DNA of 64,000 bases from Burkholderiaceae bacterium (GTDB taxonomy: Bacteria; Pseudomonadota; Gammaproteobacteria; Burkholderiales; Burkholderiaceae_C), in contig JAGOPK010000010.1 of NCBI GenBank assembly GCA_017992055.1, positions 1 through 64,000 on the forward strand. The letters run 5' to 3'. Shown here piece by piece: positions 38,319 to 50,332 of the stretch. Every line of letters begins with the position of its first letter. Within the stretch, counting starts at the first letter, position 1. Below the pieces are notes generated by a model that saw only the letters and a list, made by a program, of their open reading frames with translations, was not told where the DNA came from and did not search any database. Both the position numbers and the translations under genes were made by a program.

Positions 38319-40483
38319 GGGGCGGCGTCGAGGGTCTCTTTGAACACCAGCAGCGACTGCGCCGGCACACGCAGCACGCCGCCGGCCGGCACGGACAGGC
38401 CGGGCGCGAGGTCGAGCGAAGAATCCAGCGCCAGCTGCCAGCCGCTGTGCGGCGTGCCATGCGGCGCCGGCAGCGTGAACGGCTGGGCCTGGGCCTCCGG
38501 GTTGAAGCACAGCAGCAGCGCATGGCGGCCGGGACTGGCCACGGTGCCACGGTCCTGGCCATTGATGCGGCAGGCCAGGGCCTGCTGCTGGCCGTCGTGC
38601 CAGTCGTGCACCTGCATGTCCTGGCCCGAGGGCGCAAACCAGTTCAGCGTGCGCTCCAGCGCACTGCCGCCGCTGCCCGGGCGCGACTGGGACTGGAACC
38701 AGCGGTCGTGGTGCAGGCCGGGCTCGGCGGCACGCAGCGCGGCCAGCGCGGCGACAAAGCCGATCTGCGCCTCGTCGGCGCGCGCCCAGTCCAGCCAGCC
38801 GGTGGGGTTGTCCTGGCAATAGGCGTTGTTGTTGCCGCCCTGGCTGTTGCCGAACTCGTCGCCGGCGCCCAGCATCGGCGTGCCCTGGGCCAGCATCAGC
38901 GTGGCCAGCAGGGCGCGGCGCACGCGGCCGCGCAGGGCCAGGATGGCGGCGTCGCCGGTGTCGCCCTCGATGCCGAAGTGGGCCGCCGGCTCGTCGTTGC
39001 GGCCGTCGCGGTTGTCCTCGCCATTGGCCTGGTTGTGCTTGCGGCTGTAGGACGTGACATCGGCCAGCGTGAAGCCGTCGTGCACCGACACGAAGTTGAC
39101 GCTGGACGAGGGCCGGCGCTGGCCGTGGTGGAACAGGTCGGAGCTGGCGGTGAAGCGGCGCGCAAACTCGCCGCGGCTGACGCCCATGCCGTTGGCCCGG
39201 CCCAGCCAGTAGCGGCGCACGGTGTCGCGGAACTTGTCGTTCCATTCCAGCCAGCGTCCCGGAAAGCGGCCCACCTGGTAGCCGTCGGCCGCGGCATCCC
39301 AGGGCTCGGCGATCAGGTGCACGCCGCTGAGCACGGGGTCCTGCTTCAGCGCGGTGAAAAACGCCGCATGCGGATCGAAGCCGTGGCGGGTGCGGCCCAG
39401 CACCGGCGCCAGGTCGAAGCGGAAGCCGTCGACACCGTATTCCTGCACCCAGCAGCGCAGCGAGTCGAGCACAAACTGCGCCACCCGCGGATGCGAGACA
39501 TGCACGGTATTGCCACAGCCGGTGAGGTTCTCGCAGCGGCCCAGGTCACCGGGCACCAGGCGATACCAGCTGGCATGGTCGAGGCCGCGGAAGCTGATGC
39601 TGGGCCCGGTCTCGCCACCTTCGGCCGTGTGGTTGTAGACCACGTCCAGCACCACCTCCAGGCCATGCTGATGCAGCGTGGCCACCATCTGGCGGAACTC
39701 CTCGGCCACCGCCGTGGGATCGTCGGGCCGCTGCGCATAACGCGGATCGGGCGCGAAGAAACCCAGCGTGTTGTAGCCCCAGTAGTTGACCGCGCCGCGC
39801 GTGGCCAGGTGCGGCTCGTCCAGGTGGTAGTGCACCGGCAGCAGGCTCAGCGTGGTCACGCCCAGGCGCTTGAAGTGGGCGATGGCCGCCGGATGCGCCA
39901 GGCCGGCATAGCTGCCGCGCAGCGCCTCGGGGATGCCCGGGTGCTGCATGGTGAAGCCCTTGACATGCAGCTCGTACAGCACCAGGTCGGCATTGGCCAC
40001 ACGCGGCGCATTCAGCCGGCCCGGCGCCGTGGTCGGCGGCGGCGCCACGCGGGCCTTCAGCGCATGCACGGCGTTGTCGCGCAGGTCCAGCGAGCGCATG
40101 CCGTCCGGGTGGCCCATCTCATAGCCATGGTGCTCGGTCATCCAGCGCCAGCGGCCGACGATCTCGCGCGCGCAGGGGTCGAGCAGCAGCTTGTGCGGAT
40201 TGAAGCGGTGGCCATGCTCGGGCTGCTGCGGACCGTGGGCGCGCAGGCCGTAGACCAGGCCGGGCCCGACGCCGGGCAAAAAGCCATGCCACAGGCCGTC
40301 GTGCGGGCCGTGCAGCGCATAGCGCTTCAGCTCGCGCGTGCCGTCGGCATCGAACAGGCACAGCTCGATGCGCTGGGCATGCTGGGAGAACACGCAGAAG
40401 TTGACGCCGCCGTCGCGGGCCAGCGAGCCCATGGGCTCGGCGCGGCCTTCTTGCAGCTGTTCGGGCAGGGTGGAGCGCATCAT
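38315..40483 (-). CDS. glgX: glycogen debranching enzyme GlgX (GH13)
   Basis: GlgX hydrolyses alpha-1,6 branches of limit dextrins left by phosphorylase. The 722-residue protein has an N-terminal CBM48 domain ([19 protein letters not shown]), then [13 protein letters not shown], and GH13 residues in [22 protein letters not shown] and [10 protein letters not shown]. The early [19 protein letters not shown] motif is typical of GlgX/TreX. Its start overlaps the glgB stop (ATGA), with a second ATG directly after. Confidence 0.96.
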   Translation of the reverse strand: MMRSTLPEQLQEGRAEPMGSLARDGGVNFCVFSQHAQRIELCLFDADGTRELKRYALHGPHDGLWHGFLPGVGPGLVYGLRAHGPQQPEHGHRFNPHKLLLDPCAREIVGRWRWMTEHHGYEMGHPDGMRSLDLRDNAVHALKARVAPPPTTAPGRLNAPRVANADLVLYELHVKGFTMQHPGIPEALRGSYAGLAHPAAIAHFKRLGVTTLSLLPVHYHLDEPHLATRGAVNYWGYNTLGFFAPDPRYAQRPDDPTAVAEEFRQMVATLHQHGLEVVLDVVYNHTAEGGETGPSISFRGLDHASWYRLVPGDLGRCENLTGCGNTVHVSHPRVAQFVLDSLRCWVQEYGVDGFRFDLAPVLGRTRHGFDPHAAFFTALKQDPVLSGVHLIAEPWDAAADGYQVGRFPGRWLEWNDKFRDTVRRYWLGRANGMGVSRGEFARRFTASSDLFHHGQRRPSSSVNFVSVHDGFTLADVTSYSRKHNQANGEDNRDGRNDEPAAHFGIEGDTGDAAILALRGRVRRALLATLMLAQGTPMLGAGDEFGNSQGGNNNAYCQDNPTGWLDWARADEAQIGFVAALAALRAAEPGLHHDRWFQSQSRPGSGGSALERTLNWFAPSGQDMQVHDWHDGQQQALACRINGQDRGTVASPGRHALLLCFNPEAQAQPFTLPAPHGTPHSGWQLALDSSLDLAPGLSVPAGGVLRVPAQSLLVFKETLDAAP

Positions 40484-42723
40484 TGGCTGGCTTCTTCGTC
40501 GGGCACCAGGAACAGCGTGGCCAGCGGCGGCAGGGTCAGCGTGATGCTGTGCGGCCGGCCGTGCGCCGGCCGCGGCTGGGCCGGCAGGGCCAGGCCGCCA
40601 TTGCCCAGGTTGCTGCCGCCGTAATGGGCCGAATCGGTGTTCAGCGCCTCGCGCCAGGCGCTGCCGTCGGGCACGCCCAGCCGGTAGCCCTCGCGTGGCA
40701 CCGGCGTGAAGTTGCAGACCACGATCACGCGGCCGCCCTGGCCGTCGTGGCGCAGCCAGGCATAGACCGAGGTCTCGGCCTCGTCGGCGGCGATCCATTC
40801 AAAGCCGGCCGGCTCGCAGTCCAGCCGGTGCAGCGCGCTGCGCTCGCGCAGCAGCCGGTTCAGGTCGCCCACCAGGCGCTGCACGCCGGCATGGCGGGCA
40901 TCGCCCAGCAGCGGCCAGGGCAGCTCGGCATCGTGGTTCCACTCGGTGGGCTGGGCGAACTCCTGGCCCATGAACAGCAGCTTCTTGCCCGGGTGGCCCC
41001 ACATGAAGCCGTAATAGGCGCGCAGATTGGCAAAGCGCTGCCAGTCGTCGCCCGGCATGCGGCCGAGGATCGAGCCCTTGCCATGCACCACCTCGTCGTG
41101 CGACAGCGGCAGCACGAAGTTCTCGCTGAACGCATAGACCAGGCCGAAGCTCATGCGGCCGTGGTGCCAGCGGCGGTGCACCGGGTCTTCGGCCATGTAG
41201 GCCAGGCTGTCGTTCATCCAGCCCATGTTCCACTTGTAGTGGAAGCCCAGGCCGCCGGCGAAGGTGGGCGCCGAGACGCCGGCAAAGGCCGTGCTTTCTT
41301 CGGCCACGGTGATGGCGCCCGGGCATTCGGCGCCGATGACCTCGTTGCTGCGCTTGAGAAAGGCGATCGCCTCCAGGTTCTCGCGCCCGCCGTGCACATT
41401 GGGGATCCATTCGCCGGCCGGGCGCGAATAGTCGCGGTACAGCATCGAGGCCACGGCATCCACGCGCAGGCCGTCGACGCCGCAGCGCTCGATCCAGTAC
41501 AGCGCCGAGCCGACCAGGAAGTTGCGCACCTCGTGGCGGCCGAAGTTGAAGATGGCGGTGTTCCAGTCGCGGTGGAAGCCTTCGCGCGGATCGGCGTATT
41601 CGTACAGCGCCGTGCCGTCGAACTGCGCCAGGCCATGGGCGTCGGTGGGAAAGTGCGCCGGCACCCAGTCCAGCAGCAGGCCCAGGCCCTGGGCATGGCA
41701 GGCCTGCACGAAGCGGCTGAAGCCCGCGGCATCGCCGAAGCGCGCGGTGGCCGCATACAGGCCCAGGGTCTGGTAGCCCCAGCTGCCGTCAAACGGATGC
41801 TCGCTGATCGGCAGCAGCTCGATGTGGGTGAAGCCCAGCGACGCGGCATAACTGGGCAGAGCCGCGGCCAGCGTGTCCCAGTCGTGCCAGGAGCCGTCGG
41901 GATGGCGGCGCCACGAGCCCAGGTGCACCTCGTAGATGCTGATCGGCGCATCACGCCGGTTGGCCGGGTCCCGGCCGGCCGGTAGCGCATGGCGGGCCGG
42001 CAGCGGCGGCGGCACGATGCTGGCCGTGGCCGGCCGCAGCTGGCTGGCGCGGGCAAAGGGGTCGGCCTTCAGCGGCAGCACGCGGCCGTCGCGGGTGCGG
42101 ATCTCGTACTTGTACAGATCACCGGGCGCCACCTGCGGGACGAACAGCTCCCACAGCCCCGACGAGCCGCGCGAGCGCATCGGATGGCGGCGGCCATCCC
42201 AGTTGTTGAAACTGCCGACCACGCTGACGCGCGAGGCATTCGGCGCCCACACGGCAAAGCGTGTGCCGCTGGTTTCGTGCGGCCCCTCGCCCAGGATCTG
42301 CGGATGCGCGCCCAGCACCTCGAAAGGCCGCAGGTGCGAGCCCTCGCCCAGGTAGTGCAGGTCCTGCTCGCCGATCAGCGGGCCGTGGGCGTAGGCATCG
42401 CCCATGCGCACCGGGCGGCCGTCGCCCCAGTCGACGTCGAGCCGGTAGCCGAAGGGCTGGCTGCGGCCGGGCGCGAGGCGGTCCACCCGGGCCTCGAACA
42501 GGCCGCTGGGCCGGCCATCGGCCAGCCAGCGCTGAGGCAGCGGGCCCAGGTGCTGGCCGCTGGCGGCATCGCACAGCTGCACGCCGCTGGCGCCGGGCAG
42601 CCAAGCGCGCAGCCACAGGCCGGCGCCGCCGGAGCCCGGGTCCAGCGCATGCAGGCCCAGCACCGCAAACGGGTCGGGGTGGCGCGCCTCGCACAGCGCG
42701 TAGAGGTCGTCGTCGCTCAGCAT
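40480..42723 (-). CDS. glgB: 1,4-alpha-glucan branching enzyme
   Basis: GlgB makes alpha-1,6 branches in glycogen. The 747-residue protein has two N-terminal beta domains (about 1-115 and CBM48 at 130-230, [23 protein letters not shown]), the catalytic barrel with [28 protein letters not shown] and [12 protein letters not shown], and a C-terminal amylase domain. It is the full-length (two N-domain) form. It follows glgP by 29 bp. No glgA or glgC is present, so polymer synthesis genes must lie elsewhere. Confidence 0.97.
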   Translation of the reverse strand: MLSDDDLYALCEARHPDPFAVLGLHALDPGSGGAGLWLRAWLPGASGVQLCDAASGQHLGPLPQRWLADGRPSGLFEARVDRLAPGRSQPFGYRLDVDWGDGRPVRMGDAYAHGPLIGEQDLHYLGEGSHLRPFEVLGAHPQILGEGPHETSGTRFAVWAPNASRVSVVGSFNNWDGRRHPMRSRGSSGLWELFVPQVAPGDLYKYEIRTRDGRVLPLKADPFARASQLRPATASIVPPPLPARHALPAGRDPANRRDAPISIYEVHLGSWRRHPDGSWHDWDTLAAALPSYAASLGFTHIELLPISEHPFDGSWGYQTLGLYAATARFGDAAGFSRFVQACHAQGLGLLLDWVPAHFPTDAHGLAQFDGTALYEYADPREGFHRDWNTAIFNFGRHEVRNFLVGSALYWIERCGVDGLRVDAVASMLYRDYSRPAGEWIPNVHGGRENLEAIAFLKRSNEVIGAECPGAITVAEESTAFAGVSAPTFAGGLGFHYKWNMGWMNDSLAYMAEDPVHRRWHHGRMSFGLVYAFSENFVLPLSHDEVVHGKGSILGRMPGDDWQRFANLRAYYGFMWGHPGKKLLFMGQEFAQPTEWNHDAELPWPLLGDARHAGVQRLVGDLNRLLRERSALHRLDCEPAGFEWIAADEAETSVYAWLRHDGQGGRVIVVCNFTPVPREGYRLGVPDGSAWREALNTDSAHYGGSNLGNGGLALPAQPRPAHGRPHSITLTLPPLATLFLVPDEEASQ

Positions 42724-42752
42724 CGGCCGCAGTGTGCCCGCATCCGCCGCCG

Positions 42753-45221
42753 TCAGCGGGCCGGCGGCGCCCAGACCTGGGCCACGTAGTCGCGGATGGT
42801 GCGGTCGACGCTGAAGAAGCCCATGCCGGCGACGTTGCGGATGGCGCGCTCGGCCCAGGCCGCCGGCTGGGCATACAGCGCATCCACCTGCTGCTGCATG
42901 GCCACGTAGCTGGCAAAGTCGGCCAGCAGCAGATAGGGGTCGCGCGTCAGCAGGTTGTTGACCAGGCCCTTGTAGCGCTCGGGCTCGTGGTGCGAGAAGG
43001 CGCCACCGGCGATGGCATCGAGCACGGCCTTGAGCTGCAGGTTCTCCTCCACATGCAGGCGCGGGTCGTAGCCGGCGGCCTTGATCGCCGCCACCTGCTC
43101 GGTGCGCAGGCCGAACACGAACATGTTCTCCTCGCCCATGCACTGCGCCATCTCGATGTTGGCGCCGTCCCAGGTGCCGATGGTGCAGGCGCCGTTGAGC
43201 GCAAACTTCATGTTGCCGGTGCCCGAGGCCTCGGTGCCGGCGGTGGAGATCTGCTCGCTGAGGTCGGCCGCCGGGATGATGGTCTCGGCCAGGCTGACGC
43301 CGTAGTTGGGCAGGTAGACCAGCTTGAGCTTGTCGCCGACCAGCGGGTCGCTGTTGACGACGCGGGCGATGTCGTGGGCCAGCTGGATGATCTGCTTGGC
43401 GGCAAAGTAGGCCGAGGCCGCCTTGCCGGCCAGGATCACCGTGCGCGGCTGCCACGCTGCATTGGGATTGGCCACGATGGCCTGGTAGCGCGCCACCACA
43501 TGCAGCAGGTTCAGCAGCTGGCGCTTGTATTCGTGGATGCGCTTGATCTGCACGTCGAACAGGCTGGACGCGTCCACCGCCAGGCCCAGCTCGCGGCGGA
43601 TGTGGGCCGCCAGGCGCTCCTTGTTGGCGCGCTTGACCTTCAGGAAGTCGGCGCCCAGCTTCTTGCCGGCGGCCTTGGGCGCCAGCTTCTTCAGCTCGTC
43701 CAGATCACCGCGCCAGCCGGCGCCGATGGTCTTGTCCAGCAGGCCGGCCAGGCCCGGGTTGGCCTGGGCCAGCCAGCGCCGCGGCGTGACGCCGTTGGTG
43801 ACATTGGTGAAGCGATCCGGCCACAGCGCCGCATAGTCGGCAAACAGGGTCTGCACCATCAGCTCGGAATGCAGGGCCGACACGCCATTGACCTTGTGCG
43901 AGGCCACCACCGCCAGCGCCGCCATGCGCACGCGGCGCTCGCCCTGCTCGTCGATCAGCGACATGCGCGCCACGCGGCCCTCGTCGTGCGGGAAGCGCTC
44001 GCGCACCTGCTGCAGGAAGCGGGCATTGATCTCGTAGACGATCTCCAGGTGGCGCGGCAGCAGACGCTCGAACAGCGGCAGGCTCCAGGTCTCCAGCGCC
44101 TCGGGCATCAGCGTGTGGTTGGTGTAGCTCACCGCCTGCTGGGTGATGGCCCAGGCCTCGCTCCAGCCCAGGCCCTGCTCGTCCAGCAGCACGCGCATCA
44201 GCTCGGCCGGCGCCAGCGCCGGATGGGTGTCGTTCAGGTGCACCGCGTTCGTGCGGCCGAAGCTGTGGATGTCGCCACCGGTTTCGCGCAGGTGGCGGGC
44301 CAGCATGTCCTGCACCGAGGCGCTGACCAGGAAGTACTCCTGGCGCAGCCGCAGCTCGCGGCCGGCCGGCGTGCTGTCGTCGGGGTACAGCACCCAGTTC
44401 AGGCGCTCGCTTTCCAGCAAATGGGCGGCGGCGGCCAGGTGCTCGCCGCGGCAGAAGGCGGCGAAGTCGATCGAATGCGAGGGCTGGGCATTCCACTGCC
44501 GCAGCGTGGAGACGCGCTCGGTGGCATGGCCGGGCACGATGAAGTCGTAGGCCTGGGCCAGGATCACCTCGCCGGGGATCCAGCGGCGCTGGCCGCCCTC
44601 GGCCACCACCATGCCGCCAAAGCCCACCGGAAAGCGCAGCTCGGGCCGCAGCAGCTCCCAGGGGTTGCCGTTGCGCAGCCATTCGTCGGGCAGCTCGACC
44701 TGGCGGCCGTCCTGGATGACCTGGGCGAACATGCCGTGCTCATAGCGCAGGCCGTAGCCGAAGCTGGGCAGGCCCAGCGTGGCAAAGGCATCCAGAAAGC
44801 AGGCCGCCAGCCGGCCCAGGCCGCCATTGCCCAGCGCCGCGTCGGGCTCGTGGTGCACCAGGGCCTGCAGGCTGGGCGCGGCCTTGCCCAGGGCCGCGGG
44901 CAGGTCGCCGTCCAGGCCCAGCGCGGCCAGCGCGTTGTGCATGGCCCGGCCCATCAGAAACTCCATCGACAGGTAGTGCACGCGCCGCGCCGGCGCCTTG
45001 GCCTTCAGCCGCTTGGCATCGGCGGCCTGGGTGTCGGCCCAGCGCTCGGCCAGCAGCGTGCGCGCGGCCTCGGCGGCGGCGGCCGACAGCGCGCCTTCGG
45101 CCGGTGCATCGCTGCGCTGCGCCAGCGCACGCGCATAGACGCGGCGGAAGTCGTTGGCCAGCGCCGCCGGCGTGGCGGCCGGTGCTTGTGGGGCGGTGGC
45201 GGAGGTCGTGGTCTTGGGCAT
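42753..45221 (-). CDS. glgP: glycogen/maltodextrin phosphorylase
   Basis: This 822-residue PLP enzyme cleaves alpha-1,4 glucan with phosphate to glucose-1-phosphate. Landmarks are [14 protein letters not shown] and [14 protein letters not shown] in the N-terminal half, [12 protein letters not shown], the phosphate-binding [17 protein letters not shown], and [15 protein letters not shown], which contains the PLP lysine. A strong AGGAG ribosome site precedes the ATG. It heads the glgP-glgB-glgX-malQ operon, divergent from malK; a HexR-like operator lies 60 bp upstream. Confidence 0.97.
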   Translation of the reverse strand: MPKTTTSATAPQAPAATPAALANDFRRVYARALAQRSDAPAEGALSAAAAEAARTLLAERWADTQAADAKRLKAKAPARRVHYLSMEFLMGRAMHNALAALGLDGDLPAALGKAAPSLQALVHHEPDAALGNGGLGRLAACFLDAFATLGLPSFGYGLRYEHGMFAQVIQDGRQVELPDEWLRNGNPWELLRPELRFPVGFGGMVVAEGGQRRWIPGEVILAQAYDFIVPGHATERVSTLRQWNAQPSHSIDFAAFCRGEHLAAAAHLLESERLNWVLYPDDSTPAGRELRLRQEYFLVSASVQDMLARHLRETGGDIHSFGRTNAVHLNDTHPALAPAELMRVLLDEQGLGWSEAWAITQQAVSYTNHTLMPEALETWSLPLFERLLPRHLEIVYEINARFLQQVRERFPHDEGRVARMSLIDEQGERRVRMAALAVVASHKVNGVSALHSELMVQTLFADYAALWPDRFTNVTNGVTPRRWLAQANPGLAGLLDKTIGAGWRGDLDELKKLAPKAAGKKLGADFLKVKRANKERLAAHIRRELGLAVDASSLFDVQIKRIHEYKRQLLNLLHVVARYQAIVANPNAAWQPRTVILAGKAASAYFAAKQIIQLAHDIARVVNSDPLVGDKLKLVYLPNYGVSLAETIIPAADLSEQISTAGTEASGTGNMKFALNGACTIGTWDGANIEMAQCMGEENMFVFGLRTEQVAAIKAAGYDPRLHVEENLQLKAVLDAIAGGAFSHHEPERYKGLVNNLLTRDPYLLLADFASYVAMQQQVDALYAQPAAWAERAIRNVAGMGFFSVDRTIRDYVAQVWAPPAR

Positions 45222-45280
45222 GGCGGGACTCCTGGCAGACCGCAGTATCGACCAGACGCTGGTCGCTCGGCGGTTGATTG

Positions 45281-45295
45281 TGTAGTTATCCTACA
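45281..45295. promoter_or_regulatory. HexR-like operator 3 (upstream of glgP)
   Basis: TGTAG-TTATC-CTACA is a perfect match to the repeated palindrome arms. It is in the 335-bp glgP-malK divergent region, 60 bp from the glgP start. The rest of this region (45222-45556) holds the malK promoter and no gene. Confidence 0.8.
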
Positions 45296-45370
45296 TCGGG
45301 AAAGCCCGGGTAGGCGTCTAAGTTGTTGTTTTAATTGATTTACATTGCTTGTACCCAGGTCTACCGCGCA

Positions 45371-45399
45371 TTGTCACGCGACGGCATGGCCTGTATATT
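45371..45399 (+). promoter_or_regulatory. sigma-70 promoter of the malK-malE-malF-malG operon
   Basis: TTGTCA (45371-45376), a 17-bp spacer and TATATT (45394-45399) form a good promoter pointing to malK, giving a 5' leader of about 150 nt. The HexR-like palindrome at 45392-45406 covers the -10 box and probable start point, a position suited to repression. Confidence 0.8.
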
Positions 45400-45406
45400 C
45401 TCTACA
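45392..45406. promoter_or_regulatory. HexR-like operator 4 (over the malK -10 box)
   Basis: TGTAT-ATTCT-CTACA matches nine of the ten arm positions of the repeated palindrome. It overlaps the -10 box of the malK promoter. Confidence 0.7.
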
Positions 45407-45556
45407 ACACGCCGGTTGCAACGCGGCGCAAACACGCAACACACGAGGACGACAAGGCCGGTGGCTGCCGGCAGGCTGGGCTTGATGCGGCTGGGCGCAA
45501 TGCTCGCCCGCCTGAAAGATCCGTGCCTGACCGCCCGCACGCCCCGGAAGCAGACC

Positions 45557-46683
<1,127 letters not shown>

Positions 46684-46687
<4 letters not shown>

Positions 46688-47913
46688 CGGGCCGCAGCAT
46701 GCGCGGCCTGCCGGGCCTGCGGGCCGCTGTCGCCACGGCCGCGCTGGCCGCAACGGCCCTGACCAGCCTGACGCCCCTGACGGCCGCCGCCACGCCGGAA
46801 CCACCCCAGCGCCTGCTGGTCTGGATCAACGGCGACAAGGGCTACAACGGCCTGCAGCGCATCGGCGATGCCTTCAGCCGCGTTTCCGGCGTGCCGGTGG
46901 TGGTGCAGCATCCCGAGGGTGCGCCGGACAAGTTCCAGGCCGCCGCCGGCGCCGGCAAGGGGCCGGACATCTTCTGCTGGCCGCACGACCGTGTCGGCGA
47001 GTGGGCCAAGTCGGGCCTGATCGTGCCGCTGCGGCCGTCGAAGGCGGTGCGCGAGGCCATCGAGCCGGCGGCCTGGCAGGCCTTCAGCTGGCGCGGCAAG
47101 GTCTGGGGCTATCCGCTGTCCTTCGAGGCCATCGGCCTGATCGTCAACCGCAGGCTGGTCGAGGTGCCGCCGGCACGCTTCGAGGACCTGCCGGCGCTGG
47201 ACGCCCAGCTCAAGGCCCGCGGCGCCCGCGCCATCCTGTGGGACTACAACAAGAGCTTCTTCAGCTGGCCGATGCTGGCCGCGGCCGGCGGCCAGATCTT
47301 CGGCCAGGGCGCCGGCGGCGAGTACGACACGTCCCAGGTCGGCGTCAACAATGACGGCGCGCTGGCCGGCGCCACGCTGCTGCGCCAGCTGATCGACGGC
47401 GGCACGCTGCCACGCGGCGCGCGCTATTCCGACATGGAATCGCAGTTCGCCGCCGGCAAGGTGGCGATGATGATCTCCGGCCCCTGGGCCTGGGACAACG
47501 CGCGCAAGAGCGGCATCGACTTCATGGTCGCGCCCATCCCGTCGGTGCAGGGCCGGCCGGCCCAGCCCTTCGTCGGCGTGCTGGGCTGCATGGTCACCGC
47601 GCCCAGCCGGCAGAAGGACATCGCGCGCGAGTTCCTGGAGCAGCATGTGCTGAGCCTGCAGGGCCTGAAGACCATCGCCGCCGACGTGCCGCTGGGCACG
47701 CCGGCCAACAAGGCCTATTACGCCGAGCTGGCGGCCGACCCGCTGATCCGCGCCACCATGGCCAATGTGCGCGCCGGACGCGCCATTCCCAACATCCCCG
47801 AGGTCGGCCGCTTCTGGCCGGCGCTGGATGCCGCGCTGGAAGCCCTGACCCAGGGCCGGCAGACGCCCAAGGAGGCGCTGGACGGCGCCGCCGCACGGAT
47901 GCTGGCCAAATGA
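46684..47913 (+). CDS. malE: maltose/maltodextrin-binding periplasmic protein
   Basis: The 409-residue protein has a signal peptide (cleavage around LTAAATP, residue 35-38). The mature start closely follows E. coli Mal[19 protein letters not shown], then [37 protein letters not shown] and [10 protein letters not shown]. It captures maltose and maltodextrins in the periplasm. ATGA overlaps with malK upstream and malF downstream indicate tightly coupled expression. Confidence 0.96.
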
Positions 47914-49436
47914 AGCCCGTGCTGCACTGGGGCCTCACCGGCCTGGCCACGCTGGGCCTGCTGTGGACGGTGATGCGCACCCACGCCGCCGGCCAGCCGC
48001 TGTGGGCCGTGGCCCTGCTGGCCTTTGGCGCGCTGGCGATCTGGATCTATGCCAGCGCGCGCAGCCTGGCCTGGAAGTACCTGCTGCCCGGCGTGGCCGG
48101 CATGCTGGTGTTCGTGGCCTTTCCGCTGCTGTACACGGTGCAGATCGGCTTCAGCAACTACTCGTCGGCCCATCTGCTCAGCGAGGACCGCGCCCGCGCC
48201 TACCTGCTGGAGCAGACCGAGGTCGACGAGGCCAGCCTGCGCGGCTTTGCCCTGCACCGCGACGGCGCCGCGCTGCGCCTGGTGCTGGCGCCGCCGGCCG
48301 AAGGCCCGGACAGCGCCGGCCCGGCCCTGGTGTCGCCGCCGCTGGACCTGGCACGCGGCGCGCCCGCCACGCCGGTGGCGATGGCCGCCGGCAGCGCGCC
48401 GGCCGGCCCGGTGCTGACGCTGCGCGAGGTGATCGCGCTGCGGCCAGCGCTGCAGGCCCTGGTGCTGCAGCTGCCCGAGGGCAAGCCGCTGGCCTATGCC
48501 GGCCTGCGCGAGTTCGGCCGCGTGCAGCCGCTGTGGACGGCCCAGGCCGACGGCAGCCTGGTGCAGGCCGCCACCGCCGAGCGTTATGCGCCCGACCACC
48601 AGCGCGGCTTCTTCGCCAATGCCCGCGGCGAGGCGCTGACGCCCGGCTTCAAGGTTGGCGTGGGCTGGGCCAACTACCAGCGCATGCTGTTCGATGCCGA
48701 CTTCCGCGGCCCCTTCGTCAGCATCTTCGTCTGGACCGTCAGCTTCGCGGCGCTGACGGTGCTGTTCTCCACCGCGCTGGGCCTGGCGCTGGCGGTGGCG
48801 CTGAACTGGGAGGGCCTGCGCTACCGCACGCTGTACCGCACGCTGCTGTTCCTGCCCTATGCGGTGCCGGGCTTCATCTCCATCCTGGTGTTCAAGGGCC
48901 TGTTCAACCAGAACTTCGGCGAGATCAATGCCATCCTCGATGCGCTGTTCGGCATCCGCCCGGCCTGGTTTGCCGATCCGCTGCTGGCCAAGGCCATGCT
49001 GCTGATCGTCAACACCTGGCTGGGCTATCCGTACATCATGGTGCTGGCCACCGGCCTGATCAAGGCCATCCCGGCCGACCTGTACGAGGCCTCGGCCATC
49101 GCCGGCGCCGGCCCCTGGACCAACTTCCGCCGCATCACCGCGCCGCTGATCGCCAAGCCGCTGGCGCCGCTGCTGATCAGCGCCTTCGCCTTCAACTTCA
49201 ACAACTTCGTGCTCATCAGCCTGCTCACCGACGGCCGGCCCGACTACCTGAACACCAAGCTGCCGGCGGGCACCACCGACATCCTGGTCAGCTACACCTA
49301 CCGCATCGCCTTCACCGACGCCGGCCAGAACTTCGGCCTGGCGGCGGCGATCTCGACGCTGATCTTCGGCATGGTGGCGCTGATGGCGCTGCTGCAGCTG
49401 CGCTTCATGCGTGGCTCGGAACAAGGCAAAACCTGA
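47910..49436 (+). CDS. malF: maltose ABC transporter permease MalF
   Basis: The 508-residue inner-membrane protein is about the size of E. coli MalF (514). It has two N-terminal spans, a third near 65-82, a large periplasmic P2-like loop (about 90-250), and the permease core with the EAA motif [22 protein letters not shown] contacting MalK. It makes the pore with MalG. It overlaps malE by 4 bp. Confidence 0.96.
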   Translation: MKPVLHWGLTGLATLGLLWTVMRTHAAGQPLWAVALLAFGALAIWIYASARSLAWKYLLPGVAGMLVFVAFPLLYTVQIGFSNYSSAHLLSEDRARAYLLEQTEVDEASLRGFALHRDGAALRLVLAPPAEGPDSAGPALVSPPLDLARGAPATPVAMAAGSAPAGPVLTLREVIALRPALQALVLQLPEGKPLAYAGLREFGRVQPLWTAQADGSLVQAATAERYAPDHQRGFFANARGEALTPGFKVGVGWANYQRMLFDADFRGPFVSIFVWTVSFAALTVLFSTALGLALAVALNWEGLRYRTLYRTLLFLPYAVPGFISILVFKGLFNQNFGEINAILDALFGIRPAWFADPLLAKAMLLIVNTWLGYPYIMVLATGLIKAIPADLYEASAIAGAGPWTNFRRITAPLIAKPLAPLLISAFAFNFNNFVLISLLTDGRPDYLNTKLPAGTTDILVSYTYRIAFTDAGQNFGLAAAISTLIFGMVALMALLQLRFMRGSEQGKT

Positions 49437-49437
49437 C

Positions 49438-50328
49438 ATGGCCCTGGTCACCGGCAAGAACCAGCGCTGGCGCGTGCTGGCCCTGCACCTGGCGCTGTGG
49501 GCGCTGATCGCGGTCACGCTGTTTCCGCTGCTGGCGGTGCTGTCGATCTCGCTGCGGCCCGGCAACTTCGCCACCGGCTCGCTGATCCCCACGCAGATCA
49601 GCTGGGAGCACTGGCAGCTGGCGCTGGGCTTCACGGTCACGCGGCCCGACGGCACGCTGGTGCCGCCGCCGTTTCCGGTGCTGCTGTGGCTGTGGAACTC
49701 GATCAAGATCGCCACCGCCAGCGCGCTGCTGATCGTGGCCATCTCCACCACCGCGGCCTATGCCTTTGCGCGGCTGAAGTTCGCGCGCAAGCAGAGCATC
49801 CTGAACAGCCTGCTGCTGCTGCAGATGTTTCCGGTGGCGGTGGCCCTGGTGGCGGTGTATGCCATCTTCGAGACCCTGGGCCAGGCCGTGCCGGCGCTGG
49901 GCGTCGAGACCCATGCCGGCCTGGTGCTGGCCTATTGCGGCGGCGTGGCCACCCACATCTGGACCATCAAGGGCTACTTCGACACCATCCCGGTGGAGAT
50001 CGAGGAGAACGCCAAGGTCGACGGCGCCACGCACTGGCAGGCCTTCCGCCGCGTGCTGCTGCCGATGGCCCTGCCCATCCTGGTGGTGGTGTTCGTGCTG
50101 GCCTTCATCGGCACCATCATCGAGTACCCGATCGCCAGCGTGCTGCTGCGCGAGGAGCCCAATCTGACGCTGGCCGTGGGCAGCAAGTTCTACCTCTACG
50201 AGCAGAAGTACCTGTGGGGCGACTTCGCCGCCGCGGCGGTGCTGTCGGGCCTGCCGATCACGCTGGTGTTCCTGGCCGCGCAGCGCTGGATCGTCTCCGG
50301 GCTGACCGCCGGCGGCGTCAAGGGATGA
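49438..50328 (+). CDS. malG: maltose ABC transporter permease MalG
   Basis: The 296-residue permease has six spans and the EAA motif [22 protein letters not shown]. The periplasmic segment after TM1 and the [20 protein letters not shown] start of the core match MalG. The C-terminal end (TAGGVKG) is the conserved G-x-V-K-G tail that inserts into the MalF/MalE interface in E. coli. It follows malF by 1 bp and precedes the GH13 gene by 4 bp. Confidence 0.96.
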   Translation: MALVTGKNQRWRVLALHLALWALIAVTLFPLLAVLSISLRPGNFATGSLIPTQISWEHWQLALGFTVTRPDGTLVPPPFPVLLWLWNSIKIATASALLIVAISTTAAYAFARLKFARKQSILNSLLLLQMFPVAVALVAVYAIFETLGQAVPALGVETHAGLVLAYCGGVATHIWTIKGYFDTIPVEIEENAKVDGATHWQAFRRVLLPMALPILVVVFVLAFIGTIIEYPIASVLLREEPNLTLAVGSKFYLYEQKYLWGDFAAAAVLSGLPITLVFLAAQRWIVSGLTAGGVKG

Positions 50329-50332
50329 GGCG

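Noticed and set aside
42261-45338. Very long plus-strand open frame (over 1000 codons) opposite glgP and glgB
   Set aside because: It is rich in H, Q, R, A and G with no family motif and is the antisense shadow of strongly conserved phosphorylase and branching-enzyme genes; at 70% GC such frames are common.
45335-45556. Upstream extension of malK in the same frame
   Set aside because: It would run through the malK promoter and operator, and family similarity begins exactly at MADL with a ribosome site before it.
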